Source: JADGOV01 sp963814355 (GTDB lineage Bacteria; Actinomycetota; Actinomycetes; JADGOV01). From it: a stretch of DNA of 64,000 nt. Location of the stretch: NCBI GenBank assembly GCA_963814355.1, contig CAWFCZ010000026.1:1-64000 (forward strand), in the 5' to 3' direction. The notes below the pieces were generated by a model, which ran no database searches, was not told the origin of the DNA, and saw nothing but the letters and a program-made list of their open reading frames with translations. Shown piece by piece: positions 56,604 through 64,000 of this stretch. Positions within the stretch are counted from its first letter, which is position 1; each line of letters opens with the position of its first letter. The position numbers and the translations under genes were made by a program.

Positions 56604-56682
56604 GTGGCAGCAAATGCGGGCACCTGGCAGCCCACGTCGGGAAGTGTCCGCCGCTAGCCTCCCACGACCGTGGCAGCAAATG
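56604..56682. repeat. Direct repeats of the transposon resolution site
   Basis: GTGGCAGCAAATG occurs at 56604-56616 and 56670-56682, 66 bases apart, between tnpI and tnpA; an imperfect CACCTGGCAGCC lies between. These are probably TnpI binding or crossover sites. Confidence 0.68.
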
Positions 56683-56762
56683 GCCTATTCACTGCCGTAA
56701 CCGAGAGCCGCCCGTGTCAGCGTCGTCCCGGACACCCGCGAACCCCTCGGGACGAGGCCGCC

Positions 56763-59722
56763 ATGCCGATGAGAGTGCTGACCGACGCCGAGCTCGCGCA
56801 GCTGTCGGGCTATCCGCGCGACATCGGGGCCGAAGACCTCACCACCTTCTTCCGCCTCGACGCCGACACCCGGCGGTGGCTGGTCGCCGAGCACCGCGGG
56901 CCGGGCAACCGGCTCGGGCTGGCGCTGCAGCTTGCCACCCTGCCCTGGCTCGGCTTCGTCCCCGACGACGTGACCGCCGCTCCGGCCGACCGGCTCGCCG
57001 ACCAGCTGGATGTCGACCCGACCGCGCTGGCCGGCTACGGCGGCTGGCAGGACCGCACCCGCACCGAGCACCTGCGGCAGGTCCTGGACCGGCTGGGCTG
57101 GTCGACGGCCTCCGCGGCTGCGCTGAAAGTGCTCGACGACTTTCTGCTCGCCCGGGCCCTCGAGCACGACGCACCCACCCTGCTGCTGCAACTCGCCGGC
57201 GAGCACCTGCGCGCCGAGCGGGTGGCCCGCCCGGCCGTCCGGGAACTGCTGCGGCGGGTCGCGGCCGCCCGTGTCCACGCTCAGGTCGAGACGGCACGCC
57301 GGCTACAGCCCCTGCTCACTACCGCCCGCCGCGTGGAGTTGGACCAGCTGCTGGCGCTCGACCCCGACCTCGGGATGAGCCGGCTGGTGTGGCTGCGTCG
57401 CGGCGCGACCAGCGCCACCGCCGAGGTCATCAAGGCGGAGCTGGACAAGCTGACGTTCCTGCGCCGCCTCGACGCCGACACCGTCGACCTGTCCGGCTTG
57501 CCACCGGCGCGCCGCCGGTTCCTGGCCCAGCTCGGTCGCCGTTCCACCGCCCAGGCGCTGGCCCGCAGCGACCCCGACCGGCGGCATCCGATCCTCCTCG
57601 CCACCCTCGCCGAGACTGCGGTAGAGATCCTCGACGAGCTGGTGGCGTTGTTCGACCAGGCGCTGGCCGTCGCCGACAGCCGGGCCCGCCACCAGATCGC
57701 CGAACGGCTCCTCGCCCAGGCCCACGCCGAGACCGAACGCGACCAGCTGCTGGACAACCTGCTCGACGTGCTCGCCGACCCTGACGTGGCGGACGAGGCC
57801 GTCGGCGGGCTGCTTCGCCGGCGGCTGGGCTGGGAGCGGCTGCGCGGCGCCCGCCGGCCTGCCTCCGTGCGGCCGCCGCGCGACCACGGCCACCTTGCGC
57901 TGCTCGATGCCCGCTACAACCATCTGCGGGCGTTCACCCCGGCGGTGCTGGCCACGCTTCCGCTGGCCGGCGGCCCGGACGCCGCCACCCTGCTCACCGC
58001 GGTCGACGTACTTCGCGAGCTCAACGCCACCGGCCGACGCCGCGTTCCCGCCGACGCGCCCGCCGACTTCGTCCCGACCCGGTGGCGAAGCTACCTCGAC
58101 GGCGGCGCGGAGGGCCGCGGAGCGGCCCACCGCCATTACTGGGAGCTCGCCGTGCTCTACCGGCTGCAGACCGCGCTGCGCTCCGGCGACGTGTGGGTCC
58201 GCGGTTCCCGCCGCCACGCCGACCCCGCCAGTCACCTCATCCCCGCCGACCGCTGGCCGCCGCTGCGCGCCGAGTTCTGCGCCCTGACCGGCACCGCTGC
58301 ATTCGCAGGAGACCAGCTGGCCCGCTTCGACACGGAGCTGATCGCCGCCCTCACCGACCTCGAGCCGATCCTCGCCGGCCGCGGCGGCCCCGCCCGGCTC
58401 GGCGACGACGGGCAGCTCATCGTCCCTCCGCTGCCCGCCGAGCAGCTCCCCAACGTGGCCAGCCTGCTACCCCACGTCGACCTGCCCAGCCTGCTCATCG
58501 AGGTCGACGGCTGGACCGCGTTCACCGACACCCTCACCCACGCCGGCGGCGCCAGCCCCCGTGCCCCGGAGCTGCGCCGCAAACCTCTACGCGGCGATCC
58601 TGGCGCAGGCCTGCAACATCGGCATCGCCGGGATGGCCGACGCCTCCGGCATCAGCCAGGACACCCTGGCCTGGACGACCCAGTGGTACCTGCGCGAGGA
58701 CACCCTGCGGGACGCCAACATGCTGCTGGTCAACCGCCACCACAGCGAGCCGCTGGCCGCCCTCTGGGGCGGCGGCACCCTGTCCTCCTCCGACGGACAG
58801 CGGTTCCCCCAGCGCGGGAAGAGCCTCACCGCCCGGGCGCTGTCCCGGTACTTCCTCGACGAGGGCACCACCACCTACACCCACGTCGCGGACCAGCACT
58901 CCACCTACGGCACCAAGGTCATCCCCTCCACCGTGCGGGAAGCGACGTACGTCCTGGACGAGATCCTCGGCAACCCCACCGACCTGCCCATCGCCGAACA
59001 CGCCGTCGACACCCACGGGCAGACCCTCGCTGCGTTCGCCGCCTTCGACCTGCTCGGTCTGCACCTGTCCCCGCGGATCCGCGACCTGGCCAGCCTGCAG
59101 CTTTACCGGCTCGGCCCCGCCCGTGGACTCGCCGCATTCCCGCACGCCGGGCCGCTGCTCACCCGACCCATCCAGACCGAGCTCATCACCGAGCCAATGG
59201 GACGAGCTACTCCGCCTCGCCGGCTCGCTGAAATTCGGGCACGCCACCGCCTCCCTGCTCATCGGCAAACTTCAGGCGAGCGAACGGCAGAACCAGTTGA
59301 CCAGAGCGCTCCTCGAGTACGGCCGCCTGGTGCGCACGATCTTCGTCCTGCGCTACCTGGCCGACGAGGCACTGCAGCGCCGGGTCCATCAGCAGCTGAA
59401 CAAAGGCGAGAGCCTCCACGCGCTGCGCCGCCGGCTGTTCTTCGCCCACGAAGGCCACGTCCGCCGTCGCCATCACGCCGAGCAGACCGAGCAGGCCCTG
59501 TGCCTGACCATGACCACCAACGCCGTCGTGCTGTCCAACACCGTCTACCCCCAGGCGGCCCTCGACGCCCTCCGACTGCACAGCCACGACGTCGACGACC
59601 AGGCCGCCGCGCATCTCTCACCAGCCATGCACGAGCACATCAACCCCTACGGCAGCTACACCTTCGACGTCGACCAGGAACTCGGCCGTGGCGGCCTCCG
59701 CCCGCTCCGCGAACTGCCCTAA
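56763..59722 (+). CDS. tnpA: Tn3-family transposase TnpA, two frameshifts
   Basis: About 985 residues after joining three frames. From ATG 56763: MRVLTDAELAQLSGYPRDIGAEDLTTFFRLDADTRRWL (DUF4158 start), PWLGFVPDDV, later FVPTRWRSYLDGGAEGRGAAHRHYWELAVLYRLQTALRSGDVWV. A shift near 58583 (AAA for AA) leads into the DDE domain (ANLYAAILAQACNIGIAGMADASGIS, LVNRHHSEPLAALWGGGTLSSSDGQRF, FLDEGTTTYTHVADQHSTYGTKVI). A shift near 59193 leads to QWDELLRLAGSLKFGHATASLLIGKLQASERQNQLTRALLEYGRLVRTIFVLRYLAD and LTMTTNAVVLSNTVY. Acidic residues SSSDGQ and the terminal Glu (QWDE/ALLEYG) are present. Confidence 0.9.
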
Positions 59723-59755
59723 CAACGGAAATCCCGTCGATACTCAGGCGACCCC
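59718..59755 (-). repeat. Tn3 right terminal inverted repeat
   Basis: Reads CCTAACAACGGAAATCCCGT and ends CAGGCGACCCC on the plus strand; complement of the left end with two mismatches. Confidence 0.9.
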
Positions 59756-59828
59756 GTGTTCAAAGGAGAACCGCTCGCTGTGTGACACCCCCGTGCCGAT
59801 CACACCGGTGGGCTGTTGAGGTGCTCAA

Positions 59829-59878
59829 TACGGCAGGCGATCCAGCCCGGCCCCACACGCAGGGTTCACCCGGGGACG
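59829..59878 (+). pseudogene. 50-bp duplicate of part of the pentapeptide-protein gene
   Basis: TACGGCAGGCGATCCAGCCC to CCCGGGGACG matches 61713-61763 with about four differences including one missing base. In the intact gene this encodes RLAIQPGPRTQGSPGDG. Here it lies 73 bases outside the transposon and is not in an open frame, so it is a remnant. Confidence 0.65.
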
Positions 59879-59991
59879 TCCTGGTCGGTGCGTCCTCACC
59901 TCCTCTGCAACCCCGGGCTGCGGTGGCGACATCAAAGCTCCGGTGGTAGTGAGTGAGAGGTGGGGGAGGCGCTAGAGCCGGGAGGTTTGCT

Positions 59992-61086
59992 TCACCTCTC
60001 TTCTTCCCCCCCGGGTCCGGACGATTGCTGTGCCGGCTCCGCTTCTGTGGCTGGGACCGCCGGGACGGCAGGCGATGCCGCGGACGCGCCGACTCCCGTG
60101 CCCGCCGCCTGCGGAGCCAACGGCAGGTTTTGCGGCTCCAGGTCCCGCAGCAGCCGCCCCAGAGCCGCGTTCATCGTCCGCTCCGCGCCCATATCAGGGG
60201 GGCGGACCATCCCGAGCCGGTCGTACAGCGCGAGCCGGTTCATGTCGATTAGCACCATTAGCGCGGTTCCATAGCCCTCTGCGACCCCGACCGCCCCTCG
60301 GTAGAACAGATACGTCGCCGTGTACGGCACGAGCATGAGTAGGAGCCACAGCCCGCACCGCCACAGTGCTATCCCGGTGCAGGCCGTGGCTAACGCGGAC
60401 AACACGACCAGCCGGACCGTGAGGTCCAGCAGGGTCCGCTGGTCGTTGAGATAGGCGAGGTCCGCTGGTGCTGCGACCACAGTCAGGTGAGGTGTGATCG
60501 TGACGCCCGGCAGGTTGTACCTAGCGCCGGCATCCGCCTCGTACCGCCGCAGGACGTTGCCCAGCCGGGTGGGCCGTACGTCGTTTCGGCGACGCGGATA
60601 ACGCAAGATCAGCCGGCTCGCCTCGCCGTAGGCACTTAGGTCCGGTAGGTGCTCGGCGTCGACCTGCCGGGCGTCGGGGTGGTTCGGGGACTGTCCGGCG
60701 TCGATCAGCCTGCGCAGCCCGGCGCCCTGCAACCTCAGCAAGGAGGCCCGAACCTTACGGTGGTAGAGGATCCGGCGGTTCATCGCCGCTTGGGCGGAGC
60801 GGCTCGTTCCCCAGTAGCCCTCGCAGAACTGCACCAGCGAGAACTGCAGAGGGTGCAGGAGGAGGCCGACGAGGAGGCTGACCAGGGCGAGAACCGCCAC
60901 CCCGCCGAGCCCCAGGTCCGTAAACGCGCGCCCGGCCCGCGCCCACTCCACCCTTCCCGTCCAAGGATCGGCCTGAGCCAGCGCGTACAGGTAGCTGACG
61001 AGCAGGGTGGAGGGGATGACGGTCAGGACGCTGAAGTACCGCCCGACGGCGGACGCGGGAGTAGAGACGACGTCGAGGACGGACAC
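59992..61086 (-). CDS. Polytopic membrane protein, unknown
   Basis: 364 residues from GTG 61086. Hydrophobic segments near residues 15-40 (YFSVLTVIPSTLLVSYLYALA), 55-80 (LGLGGVAVLALVSLLVGLLLHPL) and two later ones (LVVLSALATACTGIALWRCGLWLLLMLVPYTATYLFY). The middle has PRRRNDVRPTRLGNVLRRYEADAGARYNLPGVTITPHL, an inside loop, and MVLIDMNRLALYDRLGMVRPPD. The R-x-x-x-x-R-P-T-R-L-G-N motif is known from membrane proteins of unknown function beside mobile loci. The short zinc-ribbon frame ends 7 bases upstream of its start. Confidence 0.65.
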   Translation of the reverse strand: MSVLDVVSTPASAVGRYFSVLTVIPSTLLVSYLYALAQADPWTGRVEWARAGRAFTDLGLGGVAVLALVSLLVGLLLHPLQFSLVQFCEGYWGTSRSAQAAMNRRILYHRKVRASLLRLQGAGLRRLIDAGQSPNHPDARQVDAEHLPDLSAYGEASRLILRYPRRRNDVRPTRLGNVLRRYEADAGARYNLPGVTITPHLTVVAAPADLAYLNDQRTLLDLTVRLVVLSALATACTGIALWRCGLWLLLMLVPYTATYLFYRGAVGVAEGYGTALMVLIDMNRLALYDRLGMVRPPDMGAERTMNAALGRLLRDLEPQNLPLAPQAAGTGVGASAASPAVPAVPATEAEPAQQSSGPGGEEER

Positions 61087-61092
61087 CGGACG

Positions 61093-61200
61093 CTAGACCG
61101 ACCCGCCGCACTCCGGGCACTGGCGGTCCTTGTTACGTACAACATCGGCTTGGCAGTCCGGACACCAGGCAGCATCGTCCGGCCTCGTGGTGTCGGGACC
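61093..61200 (-). CDS. Small zinc-ribbon protein fragment
   Basis: The last 30 residues before a stop at 61093 read DDAAWCPDCQADVVRNKDRQCPECGGSV, a clear two-knuckle zinc ribbon. No start codon is visible in frame; a hydrophobic peptide (MRWRVGAAASVAVLAGMVF) with a good ribosome site is encoded at about 61276-61220 in another frame. A shift near 61215 would join them as a helix plus zinc ribbon. Coordinates of the 5' end are uncertain. Confidence 0.45.
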   Translation of the reverse strand, partial: GPDTTRPDDAAWCPDCQADVVRNKDRQCPECGGSV

Positions 61201-61408
61201 GGGGGGCGGCGGGGGAGGGTTAAAAGACCATCCCCGCGAGCACCGCCACGGAGGCGGCTGCCCCCACTCGCCATCTCATCCCTCGACCCTCCCCGGGCAC
61301 CCCTCGCCTTAGGTTAGGCGGCTGCCGGCGCGGCGTCACCAGGGGCGAAACGGCTGAAACGCCGACAACCTCCGCCGATGACCTGCTCCGTGCTGGCAGG
61401 GTGCGGTA

Positions 61409-62143
61409 ATGACCGGAGCAGCGCAGGTCAGCGGGAAGGAACGCACCCCGCAGCCGGTCGACCCGCCGGCTGGACCGGCCCGCTCCTGGGCCTGGTTCCT
61501 GCCCGTCGCCGGCATCGTGCTCACCGCGGCCGCCAGCGAGTGGGGAGGGGTTCTCGCGACGGTCGAAGGCGCCGTCGTCGCGGCCTTCGGCGCTGTTGTC
61601 GCGTTTGTGCTCAGTGATCTCGCTCCTGGCTCTCGCCTGCACCGAGGCCTCGTCCTGGTCGGCTCCGCCGCCCTCGCCGGCGGTCTCCTCATCACCCTGG
61701 CACTGCCCGCGGTACGGCTGGCGATCCAGCCCGGCCCCCGCACGCAGGGTTCACCCGGCGACGGGACCCGGCTCCGTCAAGGCGACGTGAGTGAACGGCA
61801 GCTGCGGGCCGAAGGCCTGCAGGGGGTGGTGCTCGACGGGCTCGTGCTCAGAAGCCTCGCCCTACAGGGCCTGCAAGCGCAGGGAGCGTCGTTCAAGGGA
61901 ACCGACCTTCGATTCGCCGACCTGCGCGGGGCCGACCTGCGGGGTACCCGCATGCAGGGGGCGGACCTGCGGGGCGCGGTGATGCGCGGCACCTGCCTCG
62001 CGGGCGCGCAGCTCGACCAAGCGCAGCTCGCCGGAGCCGACTTCACCGGCGCCGACCGGTCCGGTGCGACCTACCCTCCGGATGCCCGCACGACGACCAT
62101 CGGATGGGCCACGGCCACACGGACCTCCGGCGCCTGCCGCTGA
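61409..62143 (+). CDS. Membrane-anchored pentapeptide-repeat protein
   Basis: 244 residues. Two membrane helices (WAWFLPVAGIVLTAAASEW and LVLVGSAALAGGLLITLAL), a linker with RLAIQPGPRTQG, then A(D/N)LxG pentapeptides: LRFADLRGADLRGTRMQGADLRGAVMRGTCLAGAQLDQAQLAGADFTGADRSG. The beta-helix faces the cytoplasm or wall. Pentapeptide proteins can bind topoisomerases or other partners; no target is evident. A short duplicate is at 59829. Confidence 0.78.
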   Translation: MTGAAQVSGKERTPQPVDPPAGPARSWAWFLPVAGIVLTAAASEWGGVLATVEGAVVAAFGAVVAFVLSDLAPGSRLHRGLVLVGSAALAGGLLITLALPAVRLAIQPGPRTQGSPGDGTRLRQGDVSERQLRAEGLQGVVLDGLVLRSLALQGLQAQGASFKGTDLRFADLRGADLRGTRMQGADLRGAVMRGTCLAGAQLDQAQLAGADFTGADRSGATYPPDARTTTIGWATATRTSGACR

Positions 62144-62471
62144 CCGGGCGGTAGGACCGGCCATGGGCGGCATCTGTGCTGCTCGCCGCGGCCCGGTTCG
62201 TCGGCCGGGATGAGAACAAGCAGCTCCTCGCCCTTCCTCGCCCAACTCGCCGTCCTGACCGACGCCGTGACCCGGCCGGGCTCTCGGTCTCCCGCGCCGG
62301 TCGCGGCTGGCCGCGGTAGGACTCACCGGAGTCGTGGTGAGCCGCCGGGTCTCCTCGCAGCTCCCGGTCGGAACCGTCGCAGACTTCTCCCGGGCGGCGG
62401 CAACTCGATCGGCCTCGGCAGCAGCGTCCTGCTGTACCTCTCCGCCGGGTAATCCCGCCCCAACCTAAGCA
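62144..62471. other. Intergenic region
   Basis: About 330 bases between convergent genes. Some open frames exist but none has coding character I trust. No convincing terminator hairpin seen. Confidence 0.4.
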
Positions 62472-63227
62472 TTAGTCGCGGGTGAGGTGTTGGCCGGTGG
62501 CGGTGGCGAGGAGTTTGCCGAAGGTGAGTGCGGTGTTGGTGGGGTCGCGGCCGTGGAAGGCGGTGCTGGGGGCGTAGGGCAGGATGCGGGTCCACCGGTC
62601 GGGGGTGGGCAGTTTGGGGCTGGGTCGGAGGAGCCGGATCTGGTCGACGTCGGCGTGTTGCAGGCTGGTCAGCATCGCAGCCGGGTCGGTTTCGGCGATG
62701 AGCCCGTCGGAGATGACCGCGGCGAGGGTGCGGCAGCGGCTGGCGGGTTGGCCGGCGAGGGCGGTGACGGCGGTGGTCAGCGCGCTGCCGGTCGGGTCGA
62801 TGGCGGGCTGGGTGAGGCCGGCGGCGGGGAGCCGGGCGGTCGGGGTCGTGGGGAGGCCGGCGGCGGCGGTGCCGCCCCAGTCGATGACCGCGAGTTCGTC
62901 GTCGGGGCGCAGGTTGGCCGGCGCCCAGTGCAGGACCTCTTCGACGGCGGCGGCGCGGGGGGTGGTGTAGCGGGCCATCGAGCCGGACTCGTCGGCGAGC
63001 AGGGCGAGCCGGATGCAGCCTGGGCCGCGGGGGCCGACCAGCCGGGCGTCGGCCAGGCTGGTCGGCGTGCCGGCGCCGGCCTGGGCGCAGCGGACGGCGG
63101 TCAGCAGCAGGGTCAGCAGCGCGGCGAGGAGCAGCCACAGCCGGCGCCGGGAGCCGGCGGGCAGGCCGGGGGGGCCGCCGACGGCGGGCAGCTGGGGGAG
63201 GTCGGTGATGGCGCCGGAGGGGGTCAC
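62472..63227 (-). CDS. Secreted/anchored VWA-domain protein
   Basis: 251 residues from GTG 63227 (overlapping the upstream stop). One N-terminal helix (RRLWLLLAALLTLLLTAVRC), then CIRLALLADESGSMARYTTPRAAAVEEVLHWAPANLRPDDELAVIDWGGTA: MIDAS DxSxS (DESGSM) and the DELAVIDWG strand. Later DPTGSALTTAVTAL (the MIDAS Thr/Ser) and CRTLAAVISDGLIAE (the D-G) complete the VWA fold. It pairs with the membrane protein at 63224. Role unknown; possibly a surface adhesin or complex subunit. Confidence 0.78.
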   Translation of the reverse strand: MTPSGAITDLPQLPAVGGPPGLPAGSRRRLWLLLAALLTLLLTAVRCAQAGAGTPTSLADARLVGPRGPGCIRLALLADESGSMARYTTPRAAAVEEVLHWAPANLRPDDELAVIDWGGTAAAGLPTTPTARLPAAGLTQPAIDPTGSALTTAVTALAGQPASRCRTLAAVISDGLIAETDPAAMLTSLQHADVDQIRLLRPSPKLPTPDRWTRILPYAPSTAFHGRDPTNTALTFGKLLATATGQHLTRD

Positions 63228-64000
63228 GCCGACCGCCGCTCATCCGCGCCATCGACACCGTCGGCATCGGCATCGGCATCGGCATCGGCATCCACGTCGG
63301 CGCTGGCGTCGGCGTCGTGGTGTCGGTCGTGGGGGTGCTTGGTCGGCTGGTCGCGTACGACGTGAACGCTGGGCGCCGCCGGCGGGTTGGCCGCCGCCGA
63401 CGGCGCGGGCCCGGTGTCGGCGTCGGCGGTGAGGGTGGGGTCGGCGGTGGTGAGGTTGAGGTAGGCGGCGATCGTGGCGTCGGCGGCGTCGAGGTGGTGC
63501 GGCTGGTAGGTGTCCAGGGTGTGTACCGCGGTGCGCAGCCGGCGCAGCGGCCAGGGCGGAACGCCCAGCCGATGGCGGCGGCCGGCCCGGTGAGCTCACC
63601 CGGCCCGCCGGTCGGGATGCCGGCGGCGGGGACAGCCGGCCAGCCGGCGGTGGGGCTGTTGGCGGCGCGGTTGAGCAGCAGCAGCCGTTCGACGAGCTGG
63701 TGTGGGGCGTCACCGGCGGTGGACAGCAGCTCGTCGAGGAGGCCGGCGAGGTGCTGCCGGGCCACGGTGTGCCGGTGGTCGCCGCTGCGTACCCGCCAGT
63801 CGTGCCAGCGCTGCCAGCGGCGGCGGCGCCGCTCGGCCGCCCACAGCAGGCGGGTGGCCCGCGCCGCGGGGGGCTCGGCGAGGGCGTGCACGACGGCGGC
63901 GGCGATCGGCAGCAGCCCGAACAGCACCGCCAGCGCCGCGCCGGGGGCGGCTACCGCACCGATCTGGTCGGTCTCGCCGGAGAAGCGGAAACGGGCGAAC
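63224..64000 (-). CDS. Membrane protein with acidic repeat tail (5' end outside window), frameshifted
   Basis: The frame is open to the last base of the window (FARFRFSGETDQIGAVAAPGAALAVLFGLLPIAAAVVHALAEPPAARATRLLWAAERRRRRWQRWHDW), so the start lies beyond it. One or more helices at the start are membrane-like. A shift near 63555 leads to PPWPLRRLRTAVHTLDTYQPHHLDAADATIAAYLNLTTADPTLTADADTGPAPSAA and a tail DADASADVDADADADADAD coded by GATGCC hexamers (63262-63292). The stop overlaps the VWA gene start. Unknown function. Confidence 0.6.

Larger units (their letters stand above)
55281..59755 (+). mobile_element. Tn3-family transposon with TnpI-like recombinase
   Basis: 4,475 bp bounded by 38-bp inverted repeats (start GGGGTCGCCTGAGTA, inner end TTTCCGTTGTTAGG; 36 of 38 match). 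It contains a divergently read tyrosine recombinase, a recombination site, and tnpA. The flanking pentamers (TGTAG left, GTGTT right) do not match, so no 5-bp duplication remains. There is no passenger gene between 55319 and 55680. Confidence 0.9.

Noticed and set aside
63240..63305. Possible CRISPR or short regulatory repeat (GCATCG units)
   Set aside because: These are six-base coding repeats for Asp-Ala, with no spacers.
1..64000. tRNA genes or an attachment site for the integrase
   Set aside because: I found no clear tRNA cloverleaf or att duplication by reading; a dedicated search would be needed to be certain.

Overview
This is a 64 kb window from a very GC-rich actinobacterium. The SCO6880-type conjugation proteins, the actinobacterial Tad/Flp cluster, the DUF6247 gene and the codon use fit a filamentous actinomycete, possibly Micromonosporaceae; I cannot name the genus. 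A primase-like replication gene, parA with a small centromere-binding partner, a KfrA-like coiled-coil protein, a conjugation operon, several restriction systems, toxin-antitoxin pairs and transposons point to a large conjugative plasmid or an integrated element, not core chromosome.

Layout. (1) 1-852 is the end of a DUF3883-type protein. (2) 26427 down to 1055 is one minus-strand block of about 25 kb, mostly joined by 1-4 base stop/start overlaps. In transcription order it encodes a lipoprotein, a secreted protein, an SAF-domain (CpaB-like) protein, a CpaE-like ATPase, CpaF/TadA, TadB, TadC, a Flp-like peptide, three TadE-like pseudopilins, a membrane/LysM/BTAD regulator, an HTH protein, a second MinD-like protein, then a type IV secretion module (two-TM protein, bitopic protein, VirB6-like, SCO6880, VirB4, a cell-wall hydrolase, a small membrane protein, TraG/VirD4), a conserved unknown, SSB, a GH26-like hydrolase and an HNH nuclease. 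(3) 26955-29298 holds the prepilin peptidase, a DUF6247/RelE-like pair, a membrane protein and a small RHH-like protein. (4) 29515-34920 is the replication/partition region. (5) 35123-37959 is a restriction-modification pair with an RHH-like leader gene. (6) 37948-49720 is an accessory mosaic: ISAs1 remnant, DndB-like gene, VapBC-like pair, a membrane protein with near-identical 144-bp repeats, a decayed parB-like fragment, a tyrosine integrase and a complete IS1595 element. (7) 49725-55217 is a type III R-M operon with an extra nuclease-like gene. (8) 55281-59755 is a Tn3-family transposon with a TnpI-like recombinase. (9) 59992-64000 encodes membrane, pentapeptide-repeat and VWA proteins; the last gene leaves the window.

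The Tad and secretion genes, the SSB, the wall hydrolases and the prepilin peptidase plausibly form one DNA-transfer apparatus: the Tad half makes an envelope-spanning pilus or adhesin and the VirB4/VirD4 half moves DNA.

Caution: about 25 genes are split by single-base frameshifts, very often in short G or C runs, while their start/stop coupling is intact. This looks more like uncorrected indel errors than decay. I annotate such genes as one locus and give the approximate shift position.
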